Below are positions 1 through 6,617 of a DNA stretch of 7,885 nucleotides, piece after piece. Below the pieces are notes generated by a model. It ran no database searches. It was not told the DNA's origin and was given only the letters and a program-made list of their open reading frames with translations. A program made the translations under genes and the position numbers. Origin of the DNA: Actinomycetota bacterium (GTDB lineage Bacteria; Actinomycetota; Acidimicrobiia; Spongiisociales; ZC4RG35); the NCBI GenBank assembly GCA_022615295.1, contig JAKEHF010000109.1, positions 1 to 7,885 on the forward strand, read 5' to 3'. The stretch's first letter is position 1; every line of letters begins with the position of its first letter.

Positions 1-87
1 AGCACACAACCAAGTGTCGACCTGCCCGAGTTCCCATCGTGGAGGGGATGTCGATCGCTTGCGACCCTATCCGGGGCGAGCGCCTTC

Positions 88-93
88 TAGGAT
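88..93 (+). promoter_or_regulatory. Putative -10 element (TAGGAT) for the first hydrolase gene
   Basis: TAGGAT fits the actinobacterial TAnnnT -10 pattern and ends 9 bases before the ATG at 103. A transcript would start around position 100, giving an almost leaderless mRNA, and there is no Shine-Dalgarno sequence between the hexamer and the ATG. No good -35 at normal spacing is seen; TTGCGA at 59-64 is 23 bp away. Positions 1-87 show no convincing gene. One frame is open from position 1 to a TAG at 88-90 and could be the tail of an upstream gene, but this cannot be judged. Confidence 0.4.
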
Positions 94-102
94 CGCCGCC
101 CG

Positions 103-912
103 ATGCCCAGCACTGCCATCCCCCGGCCTCATCCCGACGTCGGCACCGAGCTGGTCAGGGATTGGCGTCCGGTCGGTGAGTCACGGGGGACCTTTGTCCT
201 AGTCCACGGTCTGGCCGAGCACAGTGGGAGATATGAGCGAACCGGCGACCTTCTCGCCGAGTCGGGCTTCTGGGTGAGGGGTTTCGACCTGATCGGCGCC
301 GGCGGCAGCGGGGGACGACGCTGGGACATCGACGACTGGTCCCGATATCACCAACAGATCGAGGGTCATGTCGCCTGGGCCCGGGAGCAGGGCGGCCCTG
401 TCGTGCTGATGGGGCATTCCATGGGCGGCAATCTCGTGCTGGGGTATCTGATCGGCGACCGGGTCGCACCGGATCTCGCCGTCGTCTCCGCTCCCGCCAC
501 CGGTGGCGGCGCCGGCTGGCAACGGGCGCTGGCCCCGTTTCTGGCGAAGATCGCACCGACCCTCGCCGTCCCCAACCGGTTGAAGGGTGAGCAGCTGTCT
601 CGGGACCCCACCGTGGCCGAGGCCTACTTCTCCGACCCCCTGGTGCACACCTCGTCGACGCCGCGTCTTGGCGCCGGCCTGTTCGCCGCGATGGACCACG
701 TCAAGTCGAACGTGGGGAGGGTCAACGTCCCCACCCTGGTCCTCCACGGAGGGCTAGATACCATCGTCCCCCCACAGACGACGGTCTCTCTTGGGGACCT
801 GCCGGGTTTCGAGCGCCGGCTCTACCCCGGTCTGCGTCATGAGATACTCAACGAGCCCGAGGGCCCGTCGATCGTCGCCGAGATCCTGGCCTGGGTCGAC
901 TCCAAGGTGTGA
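103..912 (+). CDS. Alpha/beta hydrolase, monoacylglycerol lipase / lysophospholipase-like
   Basis: A 269-residue serine hydrolase of the monoacylglycerol-lipase-like group (Hydrolase_4). These enzymes cleave carboxyl esters such as monoglycerides or lysolipids; the substrate here is unknown. The oxyanion region LVHGLAEHSGRY (about 33-44) is characteristic of the group. The nucleophile is Ser106 in GHSMGG, the acid is probably Asp219 (GGLDTIVPP) and the base His246 (GLRHE). The usual D-x-RGHGxS segment reads DLIGAGGSGGRR (62-73), a conservative variant. Residues about 130-205 form the lid. There is no signal peptide, so it is probably cytoplasmic. The length is normal for the family. The ATG at 103 is chosen because it gives a family-length N-terminus and a TAGGAT -10 lies just upstream. 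It is convergent with the lipoprotein esterase gene. Seen: fold motifs and triad. Inferred: substrate class. Confidence 0.93.
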   Translation: MPSTAIPRPHPDVGTELVRDWRPVGESRGTFVLVHGLAEHSGRYERTGDLLAESGFWVRGFDLIGAGGSGGRRWDIDDWSRYHQQIEGHVAWAREQGGPVVLMGHSMGGNLVLGYLIGDRVAPDLAVVSAPATGGGAGWQRALAPFLAKIAPTLAVPNRLKGEQLSRDPTVAEAYFSDPLVHTSSTPRLGAGLFAAMDHVKSNVGRVNVPTLVLHGGLDTIVPPQTTVSLGDLPGFERRLYPGLRHEILNEPEGPSIVAEILAWVDSKV

Positions 913-923
913 GCCGCCCGGTC

Positions 924-1871
924 TCAGGCGTGGCTGCTGAGGAACTCCCAGATCACCTCGGAGGCCACGAGGTTGTGTGAGGTCTGCCCGGCCACCCGCT
1001 CCACCAGGGGGTCATGCGGTGGCCAGGTGTGCCCCATGCCGTGGACGACGTAGTGGACGGTGTCGAACTCGCATGACGTGTAGGTGCGTAGCTCGACACT
1101 CGTCCCGTCCTCGACCTCGACCGGCAGCATCTCGGTGACGGGGACCGGATCACAGCCGTTGCTCGCGGCAAAGAACCCCACCCATTCCGGGGCGGGGAGG
1201 ACCTCGCCCGTCGGAGCCCGTTGCCCTCCGGCACCCGGAAGCAGGTGACAGCACTCCCCGCCCTCGAATGGCACCAAGGGATCATCGAGCCCGCTGATGG
1301 CGATCATCGGCATCGGGCTGTCGGGGACACAGGTGCTCTCGAAGCCGGTGGAGACCGCGGCTATCACCGGTGCTAGTCCGGCCAAGAGCTCGGACGCCTC
1401 ACAACCGAGGCGATAGGTCATCCCACCACCATTCGACGCGCCGGTGGCGTAGACCCGGTCGGGATCGATGGGCAGCTCGGCAATCAGATGGGCCACCAGC
1501 TCACGGACGAACCCCACGTCGTCGACGCCTGCCAGCTCGGAGTCGGTGCCACGGCCATCACTCCAGCTTCGGTCGACCCCGTCGGGGGCGACGAGGACGA
1601 ACCCCCGGTCCTCCGCCAATCCCCTCATGTCGGCCACCTGATCGAGGATCCTGGCGCCGGTGCCGCCGCCCCCGTGGAACAACAGGAGAAGGGGATACGT
1701 CTCGGCTTCCGTCATCGCAGGGAGATGGACCACGAAGGTGCGGGCGCGCCCGTCGGTGGTCGTGATCGAGTCTGTGTACTCGCGAGGCTCGGAGACCACC
1801 TCGGTCCGCGTCTCCCGGCATGCGGTGACGGCGAGAAGGAGAGCAAACCCACAGCCGAGTACCCGTCTCAA
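924..1871 (-). CDS. Secreted lipoprotein esterase, LpqC / PHB depolymerase / feruloyl-esterase-like (CE1-type)
   Basis: A 315-residue extracytoplasmic alpha/beta hydrolase. The N-terminus is a lipoprotein signal peptide: Arg2-Arg3, a hydrophobic stretch to residue 16 and lipobox VTAC with Cys18 as the lipid-modified residue, so the mature protein should be anchored to the outer face of the membrane. Catalytic features are an HGGGG oxyanion loop (66-70), nucleophile Ser146 in GASNGGG, acid Asp197 in GLDDPLVPF and base His281 in GMGHTWPP. This is the pattern of LpqC-like and polyhydroxybutyrate depolymerase/feruloyl esterase relatives. Six cysteines after the lipobox (157, 181, 207, 208, 240, 267) could form disulfides. 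The start is TTG at 1871: an in-frame TGA lies 24 bases upstream and no ATG or GTG starts in between; CTG at 1874 is the only close alternative. The exact ester substrate cannot be told. Confidence 0.9.
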   Translation of the reverse strand: MRRVLGCGFALLLAVTACRETRTEVVSEPREYTDSITTTDGRARTFVVHLPAMTEAETYPLLLLFHGGGGTGARILDQVADMRGLAEDRGFVLVAPDGVDRSWSDGRGTDSELAGVDDVGFVRELVAHLIAELPIDPDRVYATGASNGGGMTYRLGCEASELLAGLAPVIAAVSTGFESTCVPDSPMPMIAISGLDDPLVPFEGGECCHLLPGAGGQRAPTGEVLPAPEWVGFFAASNGCDPVPVTEMLPVEVEDGTSVELRTYTSCEFDTVHYVVHGMGHTWPPHDPLVERVAGQTSHNLVASEVIWEFLSSHA

Positions 1872-1950
1872 CAGAACATCCGGTCCATAGTCTCAGCACT
1901 ACATCGGCAGAAATCCGTGTGGGATTCGTGAGAAAGAGTTGAGAACGTCG

Positions 1951-1972
1951 GCGGGGTCTCGAATCAGACCGC
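1951..1972 (-). terminator. Weak hairpin at the tdh stop codon, possible terminator
   Basis: GGTCT at 1955-1959 and AGACC at 1966-1970 form a 5-bp inverted repeat with a 6-base loop, with a possible further GC pair on each side across a CC bulge. It overlaps the tdh TGA and lies before the 92-bp gap to the lipoprotein gene. On the minus strand it is followed by a pyrimidine-rich stretch but no true T tract, so this is only a candidate for termination or mRNA 3' end protection. The rest of the gap (1872-1950) must also hold the lipoprotein gene's promoter if that gene is transcribed separately; no clear TAnnnT element is seen there. Confidence 0.25.
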
Positions 1973-2995
1973 CCAGCGGAGCAACACCTTGGCCGACTCC
2001 CCACTCTGCAGGGCAGTGAAGGCCTCCTCGTAGTCCTCGGCGTCGAACCGATGGCTGATCACCGGTGAGATGTCGAGACCCGATTGGACCAGGACGTTCA
2101 TCTTGTACCAGGTGTCGTACATCTCACGCCCGTAGATGCCCTTGATGGTCAGCATGTTGAAGATCACGGTTGTCCAGTCGATGGGATAGGCGTCCGTGGG
2201 CAGACCCAGCATGGCGATCCTTGCACCATGAATGGTGTTCTCGAGGATGTCGCGCATAGCCGCCGGGCTCCCCGACATCTCGAGAGCAACGTCGAAGCCC
2301 TCGGTCATCCCTAACTCGTGCTGCACCCCCTCTAGATCGTCCCTCGTGACGTCCAATGCCAGGGTGGCCCCCATCCTCCTGGCGATGTCGAGCCGGTAGG
2401 GGTTGACATCGGTGACCACCACGTTTCGTGCCCCGGCGTGGGCGACCACGGCGCAGGCCATCAAGCCGATGGGGCCGGCGCCGGTGATCAGCACGTCCTC
2501 GCCCAACACAGGGAACTCGAGTGCGGTGTGAACCGCATTGCCGAACGGGTCGAAGATGGCGCCGATCTCGGGGGCAAGTCCCTCTACGTGTCTCCACACA
2601 TTCCCCTTGGGCACCAGCACATGATCGGCGAAGGCCCCGGGGAGGCTCACCCCCAGACCCTTGGGGTCCTGGCAGAGATGACGCCGTCCGGCGAGGCAGT
2701 TCCGGCAGTGCCCGCAGACCACGTGACCCTCGGCGCTGACCAGCTCACCAACGGTGAACCCGGACACGTTGTGCCCGAGGCCGGCGATGTGACCCGAGAA
2801 CTCGTGGCCGACCACCATGGGTGCCGGGATCGTGGCGCGGGCCCAGTCGTCCCAGTTGTAGATGTGGAGGTCGGTGCCACAGATCCCGGTGGTGTGCACC
2901 CTTATCAGGACGTCGTCAGGGCCGGGCCGGGGGACCGGCACCTCCTCGAGTCTCAGACCGATCTCGTCGGGATGCTTGACCAGGGCCCTCATCAT
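1964..2995 (-). CDS. tdh: L-threonine 3-dehydrogenase, zinc- and NAD-dependent
   Basis: A 343-residue medium-chain dehydrogenase that oxidises L-threonine to 2-amino-3-oxobutyrate with NAD+ in the cytoplasm. It aligns by eye along its whole length with E. coli Tdh (341 residues). Catalytic zinc ligands are Cys39 (GICGTDLHIYNWDDW), His64 and Glu65 (VVGHE). The structural zinc lobe has Cys94, Cys97, Cys100 and Cys108. The Rossmann motif GAGPIG spans 172-177, and Asp196 (VVVTDVN) ends the second strand, as in NAD-specific enzymes. Signature blocks IFDPFGNAVHTALE, ELGMTEGFDV and KGIYGREMYDTWYKM are present. The ATG at 2995 is chosen over GTG 3001: GGGGAG (3006-3001 on the minus strand) sits 5 bases before it, and it forms an ATGA overlap with the add stop. 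ATG 2992 is also possible. The usual partner gene kbl is not adjacent. Confidence 0.97.
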   Translation of the reverse strand: MMRALVKHPDEIGLRLEEVPVPRPGPDDVLIRVHTTGICGTDLHIYNWDDWARATIPAPMVVGHEFSGHIAGLGHNVSGFTVGELVSAEGHVVCGHCRNCLAGRRHLCQDPKGLGVSLPGAFADHVLVPKGNVWRHVEGLAPEIGAIFDPFGNAVHTALEFPVLGEDVLITGAGPIGLMACAVVAHAGARNVVVTDVNPYRLDIARRMGATLALDVTRDDLEGVQHELGMTEGFDVALEMSGSPAAMRDILENTIHGARIAMLGLPTDAYPIDWTTVIFNMLTIKGIYGREMYDTWYKMNVLVQSGLDISPVISHRFDAEDYEEAFTALQSGESAKVLLRWAV

Positions 2996-4059
2996 CGCCA
3001 CTCCCCACCGGGCAGGGCCCCGACTTCGACATAGGCGGGCGCGATCCGATCCTCCCAGAGACGGAGCTTGGTGGCGTGGTCACAGAACGCCGCCTCCAGG
3101 CTGCGTCGGGTGACCCGGGCCAGATCGTGCAGCCCGAAGCCGTGATGGGTGCGCACGAAGTCGAACTCACCGCTCATCGTGGTGCTGCTCATAAGACGAT
3201 TGTCGGTGTTGATGGTGACGTTGAACCCGGCGCGATACAGCATGCCGATGGGGTGATCCTCCGGGGCGAGACGACCTGTCGCAAGGTTCGATGCCGGACA
3301 CATCTCGAGGGGTGTCTGCCGGTCGAGGACCCGGGCGGCGACGGGGCCGGTGTCGACGATCTCACCGTCGGCCAACAGGCAGTCACGGATCACCTCCACC
3401 CCGTGACCGATCCGCTCCGCCCCGCATACCTCCAAGGCCTCGGCGATGTAGGCCGGCCCCAGCACCCCAGCCGCCTCACCGGCGTGGATGGTCAGCCTGA
3501 CCCCCGAGGCGCGAGCATGACGACAAGCGGCGAGATGCTCCCGCGGGGGATGGCCGACCTCGGGACCGGCGAGATCGAACCCGACAACGCCGAGATGACG
3601 GGTCGAGGCAGCGAGTCTCGCCATCTCGAGCGAACGGTGCTCCTGTCGCATCGCATCGAGGATCAACCCCCAGACCAGACCGGTCTCCGCCGCCCCCCGA
3701 TGGAGACCCGAGCTGACGGCTGAGACGACCTCGACCGGCGTCACTCCGTGACGGGTGTGCAGGGCGGGACAGAATCGGATCTCGGCATAGACGACACCAT
3801 CCGCCGCAAGGTCCACGGCGGCCTCATAGGCGACACGCTCCAAGGAGTCGTGGCCCTGCATGACGCCGATGGTGTGGCGAAAAGCCTGCAGATAGCTCTC
3901 CAGCGATCCCGACCGCGATTGGTCGAAGAACGTGGCCAGGGCAAGGGGATCGTCGGCCGGCAGGCCCTCGTAACCGATGTCCCGCGCCAGGTCGATCACG
4001 GTGTCCGGCCGCAGACCACCGTCGAGATGGTCGTGGAGCAGCACCGACGGGAGGCGCAC
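2992..4059 (-). CDS. add: Adenosine deaminase
   Basis: A 355-residue metal-dependent deaminase converting adenosine (and deoxyadenosine) to inosine plus ammonia in purine salvage. Zinc ligands expected in the family are visible: His9 and His11 in LLHDHLDGG, His192 in TIHAGEA and Asp286 in NTDN. Glu195 (HAGE) and His219 (RIGHG) are the catalytic acid/base residues. The NTDNRLMS motif and the N-terminal HDHLDGGLRP block match actinobacterial Add proteins rather than adenine deaminases. The start is uncertain. GTG 4059 is preferred because TAGCGT, a TAnnnT element at 4072-4067, sits at leaderless distance and the protein then begins 8 residues before the first zinc ligand. GTG 4068 and ATG 4125 are alternatives; the latter would run into the start of the divergent yqgE gene. 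The stop overlaps the tdh ATG by four bases, implying co-translation. Confidence 0.95.
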   Translation of the reverse strand: MRLPSVLLHDHLDGGLRPDTVIDLARDIGYEGLPADDPLALATFFDQSRSGSLESYLQAFRHTIGVMQGHDSLERVAYEAAVDLAADGVVYAEIRFCPALHTRHGVTPVEVVSAVSSGLHRGAAETGLVWGLILDAMRQEHRSLEMARLAASTRHLGVVGFDLAGPEVGHPPREHLAACRHARASGVRLTIHAGEAAGVLGPAYIAEALEVCGAERIGHGVEVIRDCLLADGEIVDTGPVAARVLDRQTPLEMCPASNLATGRLAPEDHPIGMLYRAGFNVTINTDNRLMSSTTMSGEFDFVRTHHGFGLHDLARVTRRSLEAAFCDHATKLRLWEDRIAPAYVEVGALPGGEWR

Positions 4060-4066
4060 ATCGGGC

Positions 4067-4072
4067 ACGCTA
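4067..4072 (-). promoter_or_regulatory. Putative -10 element (TAGCGT) for add-tdh
   Basis: Read on the minus strand, TAGCGT fits TAnnnT and places a transcription start at about 4060-4059, on the GTG at 4059. No Shine-Dalgarno sequence precedes any of the candidate add starts, which also favours a leaderless message. There is no recognisable -35. The element lies inside the roughly 50-bp interval shared with the divergent yqgE gene. Confidence 0.35.
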
Positions 4073-4110
4073 GTGGGATCGATGCTGCGACGGTGTGGCA
4101 CGATTGGGTC

Positions 4111-4638
4111 GTGCTCACCTCGCATCAGGGGAGGTTGCTGGTGGCGACACCGCACCTCCTCGACCCGAACTTCTACCGGACCGTGGTGCTCCTCCTCCAG
4201 CACGATGAGGAAGGGACCGTCGGCGTGGTCCTGAACCGACCCACCATCGAAGCGGTCGCAGATCACCTCCCCGAGTGGGGCGAAGTGGTCGCCGATCCCG
4301 GTGTGATCCACTATGGAGGGCCGGTCGAGCCACAGGTCGCCATCGGGCTGGCCAGGACGGAGCACGGTCTCCCCACCGGTGTGCCCGGTCTGAGTGTGGT
4401 CGACCTGGCATCGACGCCGCCTGCCGACGGGCCCAGAGCGAGGGTCTATGGCGGGTATGCAGGCTGGGGTGAGGGACAGCTCGAGGACGAGCTCACCACC
4501 GGGTCGTGGTTCCTGGTCCCCGCCGGCCCCGATGACCCCTTCGACGACCCCGAGGCCCAGTGGCAGACCGTGTTGCGACGCCAGGGGGGTCTCTTGGCAG
4601 TGGTGTCGACCTTCCCTGAGGATCCCACTCTGAACTGA
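4111..4638 (+). CDS. yqgE: YqgE/AlgH family protein (DUF179)
   Basis: A 175-residue member of the conserved YqgE/AlgH family (DUF179), whose molecular role is not established. Family signatures are in order: GRLLVATPHLLDPNFYRTVV (7-26), HDEEGTVGVVLNRP (31-44), YGGPV (68-72), RVYGGYAGWGEGQLEDEL (111-128), the GSW motif (131-133) and a C-terminal DPTLN resembling the family's DPSLN. There is no signal peptide or membrane segment. The length is close to the usual 180-200. The open frame runs far upstream, but that part is antisense to add; the family starts a few residues before GxLLVATP, so GTG 4111 is chosen, with GTG 4093 as the alternative. No Shine-Dalgarno is seen. Weak NAnnnT elements stand at leaderless distance before both (CACGAT 4099-4104, GATGCT 4081-4086), so they do not settle the start. 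Confidence 0.93.
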   Translation: MLTSHQGRLLVATPHLLDPNFYRTVVLLLQHDEEGTVGVVLNRPTIEAVADHLPEWGEVVADPGVIHYGGPVEPQVAIGLARTEHGLPTGVPGLSVVDLASTPPADGPRARVYGGYAGWGEGQLEDELTTGSWFLVPAGPDDPFDDPEAQWQTVLRRQGGLLAVVSTFPEDPTLN

Positions 4639-4649
4639 CTGTCGGGTGA

Positions 4650-4662
4650 GGCGAGGGTCGCC
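4650..4662 (+). other. Short perfect hairpin between yqgE and rnhB
   Basis: GGCGA at 4650-4654 and TCGCC at 4658-4662 form a perfect 5-bp stem with a GGG loop, 11 bases after the yqgE stop. It has no T tract. It falls in the spacer just upstream of the TACCCT element of rnhB, so it could be a weak yqgE terminator, an operator, or chance in GC-rich DNA. Confidence 0.25.
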
Positions 4663-4666
4663 GATC

Positions 4667-4672
4667 TACCCT
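4667..4672 (+). promoter_or_regulatory. Putative -10 element (TACCCT) for rnhB and the genes behind it
   Basis: TACCCT fits the TAnnnT -10 consensus and ends 6 bases before the ATG at 4679, so transcription would start on or within a base of the start codon (a leaderless message). GGGGA at 4673-4677 is only one base from the ATG, too close to be a good Shine-Dalgarno. No convincing -35 was found. If real, it would drive rnhB and probably the AcnX and kinase genes. Confidence 0.45.
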
Positions 4673-4678
4673 GGGGAC

Positions 4679-5377
4679 ATGACGATCGCTCCCAAGCTTC
4701 GACCAAGCCTGAGACGCAGATCACCGGGTCTGCTGGTCGAGCGGGAGCTCTGGGAGTCGGGAACCGTCGTCGTGGTCGGTGTGGACGAGGTCGGCCGTGG
4801 AGCCTGGGCCGGTCCACTGACCGTTGGGGCGGCCGTGGTTCCCAGGGACCGGCGTGTGTACAAGATCAGGGACTCGAAACTGCTGGTCGAGGTGGAGCGT
4901 GAGGCCCTGTTCGCAAGGGTCGCTTCCTGGGTGGAGGCTTGGGGAGTCGGTCACGCAAGTGCCGCCGAGTGCGACGAGCTGGGCATGTCGGATGCTCAGC
5001 GGCTTGCGGCAAGACGGGCCATGGCGGACCTCGGGGTCGTTCCCGATCGGGTGATCGTCGACGGGAACTGGGACTTCGTGGGAGGGGCCCGCCGCATTGT
5101 TCGCGGGGACAGGACGTCGTTGTCGATCGCCACCGCCTCCGTCCTCGCCAAGGTGACCAGGGACAGGATCATGCGCGAACAGGCGGACCAGTTCCCCGCC
5201 TACAACTTCGAGGCCAACAAGGGATACCCCTGCCCCGTGCACAAAGCGGCCCTGCAGGCGTTGGGCCCTTCGGCGATCCACCGGAGATCGTGGGTCTTCA
5301 TGGACCATCTCATGTGGAACGGGCTGAGCCGTCATATCCGGCCCGATCCCCAGATGGAGCTTCCGCTCGAGCACTGA
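4679..5377 (+). CDS. rnhB: Ribonuclease HII
   Basis: A 232-residue RNase HII, which cuts the RNA strand of RNA-DNA hybrids and removes ribonucleotides misincorporated in DNA. The four acidic metal-binding residues are Asp36 and Glu37 (VDEVGRGAWAGP), Asp128 (VIVDGNWDF) and Asp144 (VRGDRTSLSIATAS). ASVLAKVTRDRIM (153-165) is the family helix, and NKGYPCPVHKAALQ plus GPSAIHRRSW (180-205) are the C-terminal substrate-binding motifs. The family-typical DSKxL appears as DSKLL (65-69). The protein has about 30 basic or variable residues before the catalytic core. ATG 4679 is chosen because TACCCT lies at leaderless distance; GTG 4646 in the same frame is the longer alternative. It lies 40 bp after yqgE and 4 bp before the AcnX large subunit. 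Trp43 in GRGAWAGP stands where Leu or Pro is commoner. Confidence 0.97.
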   Translation: MTIAPKLRPSLRRRSPGLLVERELWESGTVVVVGVDEVGRGAWAGPLTVGAAVVPRDRRVYKIRDSKLLVEVEREALFARVASWVEAWGVGHASAAECDELGMSDAQRLAARRAMADLGVVPDRVIVDGNWDFVGGARRIVRGDRTSLSIATASVLAKVTRDRIMREQADQFPAYNFEANKGYPCPVHKAALQALGPSAIHRRSWVFMDHLMWNGLSRHIRPDPQMELPLEH

Positions 5378-5381
5378 CGAC

Positions 5382-6617
5382 ATGGACCTGGACTCTGACG
5401 ACCGGGCCATGCTGGCCGGTGATCATGGTGAGGCTGCGGCAATGGCGATGCGTCTTCTGGTGGCGGTGGGACGCGGCCAGGCCGCCCCCCACCTCATCGA
5501 CATCGAGTCGGCACACATCGACGGCTGTCTCTATCACGGAAGAGCCGGTCTCGACTTCGCCCGGAGACTCGTCCGGGGTGGGGGAGGGGTGAGGGTCCCG
5601 ACCACGCTCAACGTGTCGTCTCTCGACCTGCTCCACCCCGATCTCTACAAGGGGGATGCCGTAACGGCGGGGTTGGCCATGGAGTTGATGGACTCCTACG
5701 TGCAGATGGGCTGCCGTCCCACCTGGACGTGTGCTCCCTATCACCTCGAGCCAAGACCGGCTTTCGGATCCCAGATCGCATGGGGGGAGTCCAACGCCAT
5801 CGTCTTCGCCAACAGCGTTCTCGGGGCCCGGACCAACCGCTATGGGGACTTCATGGACATCTGCTGCGCCATCACGGGCCGGGCCCCGCTCACCGGTCTG
5901 CACACCTACGAGGGGAGATGGGGAAGCCTCGTCATGCACGTGGACCTCGCCGGTGGGCTTCTCGACGACGATCTCACATATGCCCTGATCGGGCATGTGG
6001 TGGGGAGGTTGGCCGGTTCGGAGATACCGGTCCTGATCGGTCTCGACCGGCGCGCCGACGAGGAGCGTCTCAAGGCCCTGGGTGCGGCGGCGGCCTCCTC
6101 GGGCTCGATCGGGATGGTCCATGTCGTAGGTGTCACCCCGGAGGCCCTCACGCTCGAGGCCGCCACGGGAGACGCCCCACACGGGGTGGGGCCGGTCATC
6201 GACGAGCGAGGGCTGGAGACGGCCTTTCGGGAGCTGAGCCGGGGAACGGGCCGTCTCGGCGCCGTCAGCGTGGGCACACCGCACATGTCTTACGAGAGCC
6301 TCCTCCGGCTGGCCGCGATGGTCGAGGGGCGAAGGACCAGGCTGCCTTTCTACGTCAACACCGCTCGTAACACCCTGGAGAGGGCGCCTGCGCAAGTACA
6401 ACTGCTGGAGGCGTTTGGGGCCACCCTGGTGACCGACACCTGCACCTACATAACGCCGATCATGGGTGACATCGATGGAGATCTGATGACCGACTCCGCC
6501 AAGATGGCTTACTACGCACCAGCCAACCTCGGCGTGACGGTCAGGCTTGGGTCGCTGGACGACTGCGTCGTCTCGGCAGTGCAAGGACGTGTGGTGTCGA
6601 GTCGGTGGGACCTGTGA
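5382..6617 (+). CDS. Aconitase X (AcnX) catalytic, large subunit (DUF521); substrate unassigned
   Basis: A 411-residue large subunit of the aconitase X family, Fe-S dehydratases distantly related to aconitase. Known members include cis-3-hydroxy-L-proline dehydratases of bacteria and phosphomevalonate dehydratase of archaea. Family blocks visible are AHIDG (44-48), TTLNVSSLDLLHPDL (74-88), TWTCAPYHLEP (114-124), IAWGESNAIVFANSVLGART (132-151) with GDFMDICCAITGRAP (155-169), GLHTYEGR (172-179), TDTCTYITP (351-359), DSAKMAYYAP (371-380) and GSLDDC (390-395). Candidate cluster cysteines are Cys117 and Cys354; Lys374 matches the conserved lysine. Where I expect GCPH, the sequence reads GTPH (298-301). 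The ATG at 5382 fits the family N-terminus (acidic residues, then MLAGDHG). It starts 4 bp after rnhB and overlaps the small subunit gene. The family is sure; the reaction is not. Confidence 0.93.
   Translation: MDLDSDDRAMLAGDHGEAAAMAMRLLVAVGRGQAAPHLIDIESAHIDGCLYHGRAGLDFARRLVRGGGGVRVPTTLNVSSLDLLHPDLYKGDAVTAGLAMELMDSYVQMGCRPTWTCAPYHLEPRPAFGSQIAWGESNAIVFANSVLGARTNRYGDFMDICCAITGRAPLTGLHTYEGRWGSLVMHVDLAGGLLDDDLTYALIGHVVGRLAGSEIPVLIGLDRRADEERLKALGAAAASSGSIGMVHVVGVTPEALTLEAATGDAPHGVGPVIDERGLETAFRELSRGTGRLGAVSVGTPHMSYESLLRLAAMVEGRRTRLPFYVNTARNTLERAPAQVQLLEAFGATLVTDTCTYITPIMGDIDGDLMTDSAKMAYYAPANLGVTVRLGSLDDCVVSAVQGRVVSSRWDL

Noticed and set aside
48..102. ATG at 48 preceded by GGAGGGG, suggesting a small gene
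   Set aside because: The purine run abuts the ATG with no spacing, and the frame overlaps the hydrolase gene without any recognisable protein.
912..935. Possible bidirectional terminator between the convergent hydrolase genes
   Set aside because: AGCC/GGCT and GCC/GGC can pair only with a bulge, the arms extend into the esterase coding end, and there is no T tract; this is too weak in such GC-rich DNA.
2438..3723. Long plus-strand open frames opposite tdh and add (2438-3034 and 3076-3723)
   Set aside because: They lie antisense to confidently identified enzymes and have no family-like motifs.
3748..4110. N-terminal extension of the yqgE frame by about 120 codons
   Set aside because: It is antisense to add, and known YqgE proteins start a few residues before the GRLLVATP block.
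4060..4365. N-terminal extension of the add reading frame by about 100 codons
   Set aside because: It runs antisense through the conserved start of yqgE and has no resemblance to adenosine deaminase; the family begins just before LLHDHLDGG.
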